A DNA stretch of 6,896 nucleotides, taken from positions 1-6,896 of the forward strand of contig DEAY01000097.1 of NCBI GenBank assembly GCA_002348345.1, read 5' to 3'. Position numbers and translations under genes: made by a program. Source of the DNA: Verrucomicrobia bacterium UBA2970 (GTDB taxonomy: Bacteria; Verrucomicrobiota; Verrucomicrobiia; Limisphaerales; AAA164-E04). Under the pieces are notes generated by a model. The model was not told where the DNA came from. It saw only the letters and a program-made list of their open reading frames with translations, and searched no databases. Shown in pieces: positions 6,575 to 6,896 of the stretch (position 1 is the first letter of the stretch; each line of letters starts with the position of its first letter).

Positions 6575-6896
6575 CTAATCCATGGCAAACGGCGTCTCCT
6601 TGGTCGTCTCCGCAAACGCTCCCACAAGGGGCCTGATGCCATCGGAAATGAATGGGATCTCCGGAGCTAAATCCAATTCATCCCCCCGCTTATTTTTCCA
6701 GACCAGCGCATCAACCACCCCTGAATCGAACCGCTGGGCAGGAACCGATCCAGAAGCGCTCCAAACTCGATCGGAGGGGCTTCCATGCCTTGATCGACCT
6801 CATGCAGGCGAAAAAGGGTCGCAGCCTGTGGAGGTGTTTTTTCAGCCTGACCTTGGCTTGATCGAGACCAGTCCCGCGATTCCGCTCGGCCATCCT
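6575..6896 (-). pseudogene. Frame-broken C-terminal remnant of a YcgL/RlaP-type nucleotidyltransferase
   Basis: No single frame is open here, but three successive minus-strand frames join into one coherent protein tail. Segment 1 (6896 to about 6790) reads 'VRLKKHLHRLRPFFAC'. Segment 2 (about 6790-6719) reads 'MEAPPIEFGALLDRFLPSG'. Segment 3 (about 6721-6575) reads 'VVDALVWKNKRGDELDLA' and runs on to 'TPFAMD' and TAG. From memory of the family, nucleotidyltransferases of the COG3541/PF10127 kind end with the same series: 'VRLKKYFYxLRPLLAC', then 'PPMEFxxLL', then 'VDxLLxxKxxGxELxxxPxIP'. Each junction fits loss of one base; the second falls at the CCCC run 6718-6721 (GGGG on the coding strand). 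The N-terminal catalytic half would lie right of the window. This is either a true pseudogene or a pair of sequencing/assembly errors. The gene converges on the aldolase, with about 110 bases between its stop and the aldolase terminator. Confidence 0.6.

Noticed and set aside
6652..6861. 69-codon plus-strand frame near the right edge
   Set aside because: It lies opposite the frame-broken nucleotidyltransferase remnant, which gives a more coherent protein; no ribosome site or family match was seen.
1..6896. A defence, toxin-antitoxin or mobile-element system
   Set aside because: No transposase, recombinase, restriction, toxin or nuclease motifs were seen. The nucleotidyltransferase remnant is of the YcgL/RlaP kind and not a MNT/HEPN-type antitoxin pair, and no partner gene is visible.

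Overview
The window (about 58-60% G+C by eye) looks like a chromosomal segment from a member of the Verrucomicrobiota or a close relative in the PVC group. This is inferred from protein style, not from a marker gene. The signs are a large secreted protein alternating LamG (ConA-like) and cysteine-free Ig-like domains, a BspA-type leucine-rich-repeat protein, and C-terminal beta-rich modules ending in 'LGF[FY][RQ]I', all common in that phylum.

Layout: (1) 1-1067, + strand: the C-terminal part of a BspA-like LRR surface protein whose start lies left of the window. (2) 1068-1156: a short gap between convergent genes with a perfect 8-bp hairpin directly after the first stop. (3) 1157-4516, - strand: an exported protein of about 1,119 residues with the order signal peptide, LamG, Ig, LamG, Ig, LamG, short beta module, MAM/jelly-roll-like domain. 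(4) 4517-5374: about 860 bases with no confidently recognised gene. It holds two overlapping minus-strand reading frames, one with a reasonable ribosome binding site, and the probable leader of the next gene. (5) 5375-6400, + strand: a complete class II fructose-bisphosphate aldolase with all metal and phosphate ligands intact, followed by a textbook intrinsic terminator at 6430-6462. (6) 6575-6896, - strand: a frame-disrupted C-terminal remnant of a YcgL/RlaP-type nucleotidyltransferase (COG3541/PF10127-like). It can be read only by joining three frames, and it runs off the right edge.

How it fits together: the two large proteins on the left are probably both exported and involved in adhesion or glycan binding. 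They share a similar C-terminal module although they are convergently transcribed and not in one operon. The aldolase is a single-gene glycolysis/gluconeogenesis unit with its own leader and terminator. I found no CRISPR array, no tRNA or rRNA, no insertion sequence and no defence system. The most interesting points are the shared C-terminal module, the long-period (236-residue) module duplication in the LRR protein, the frame-broken nucleotidyltransferase and the unexplained 4.5-5.3 kb stretch.
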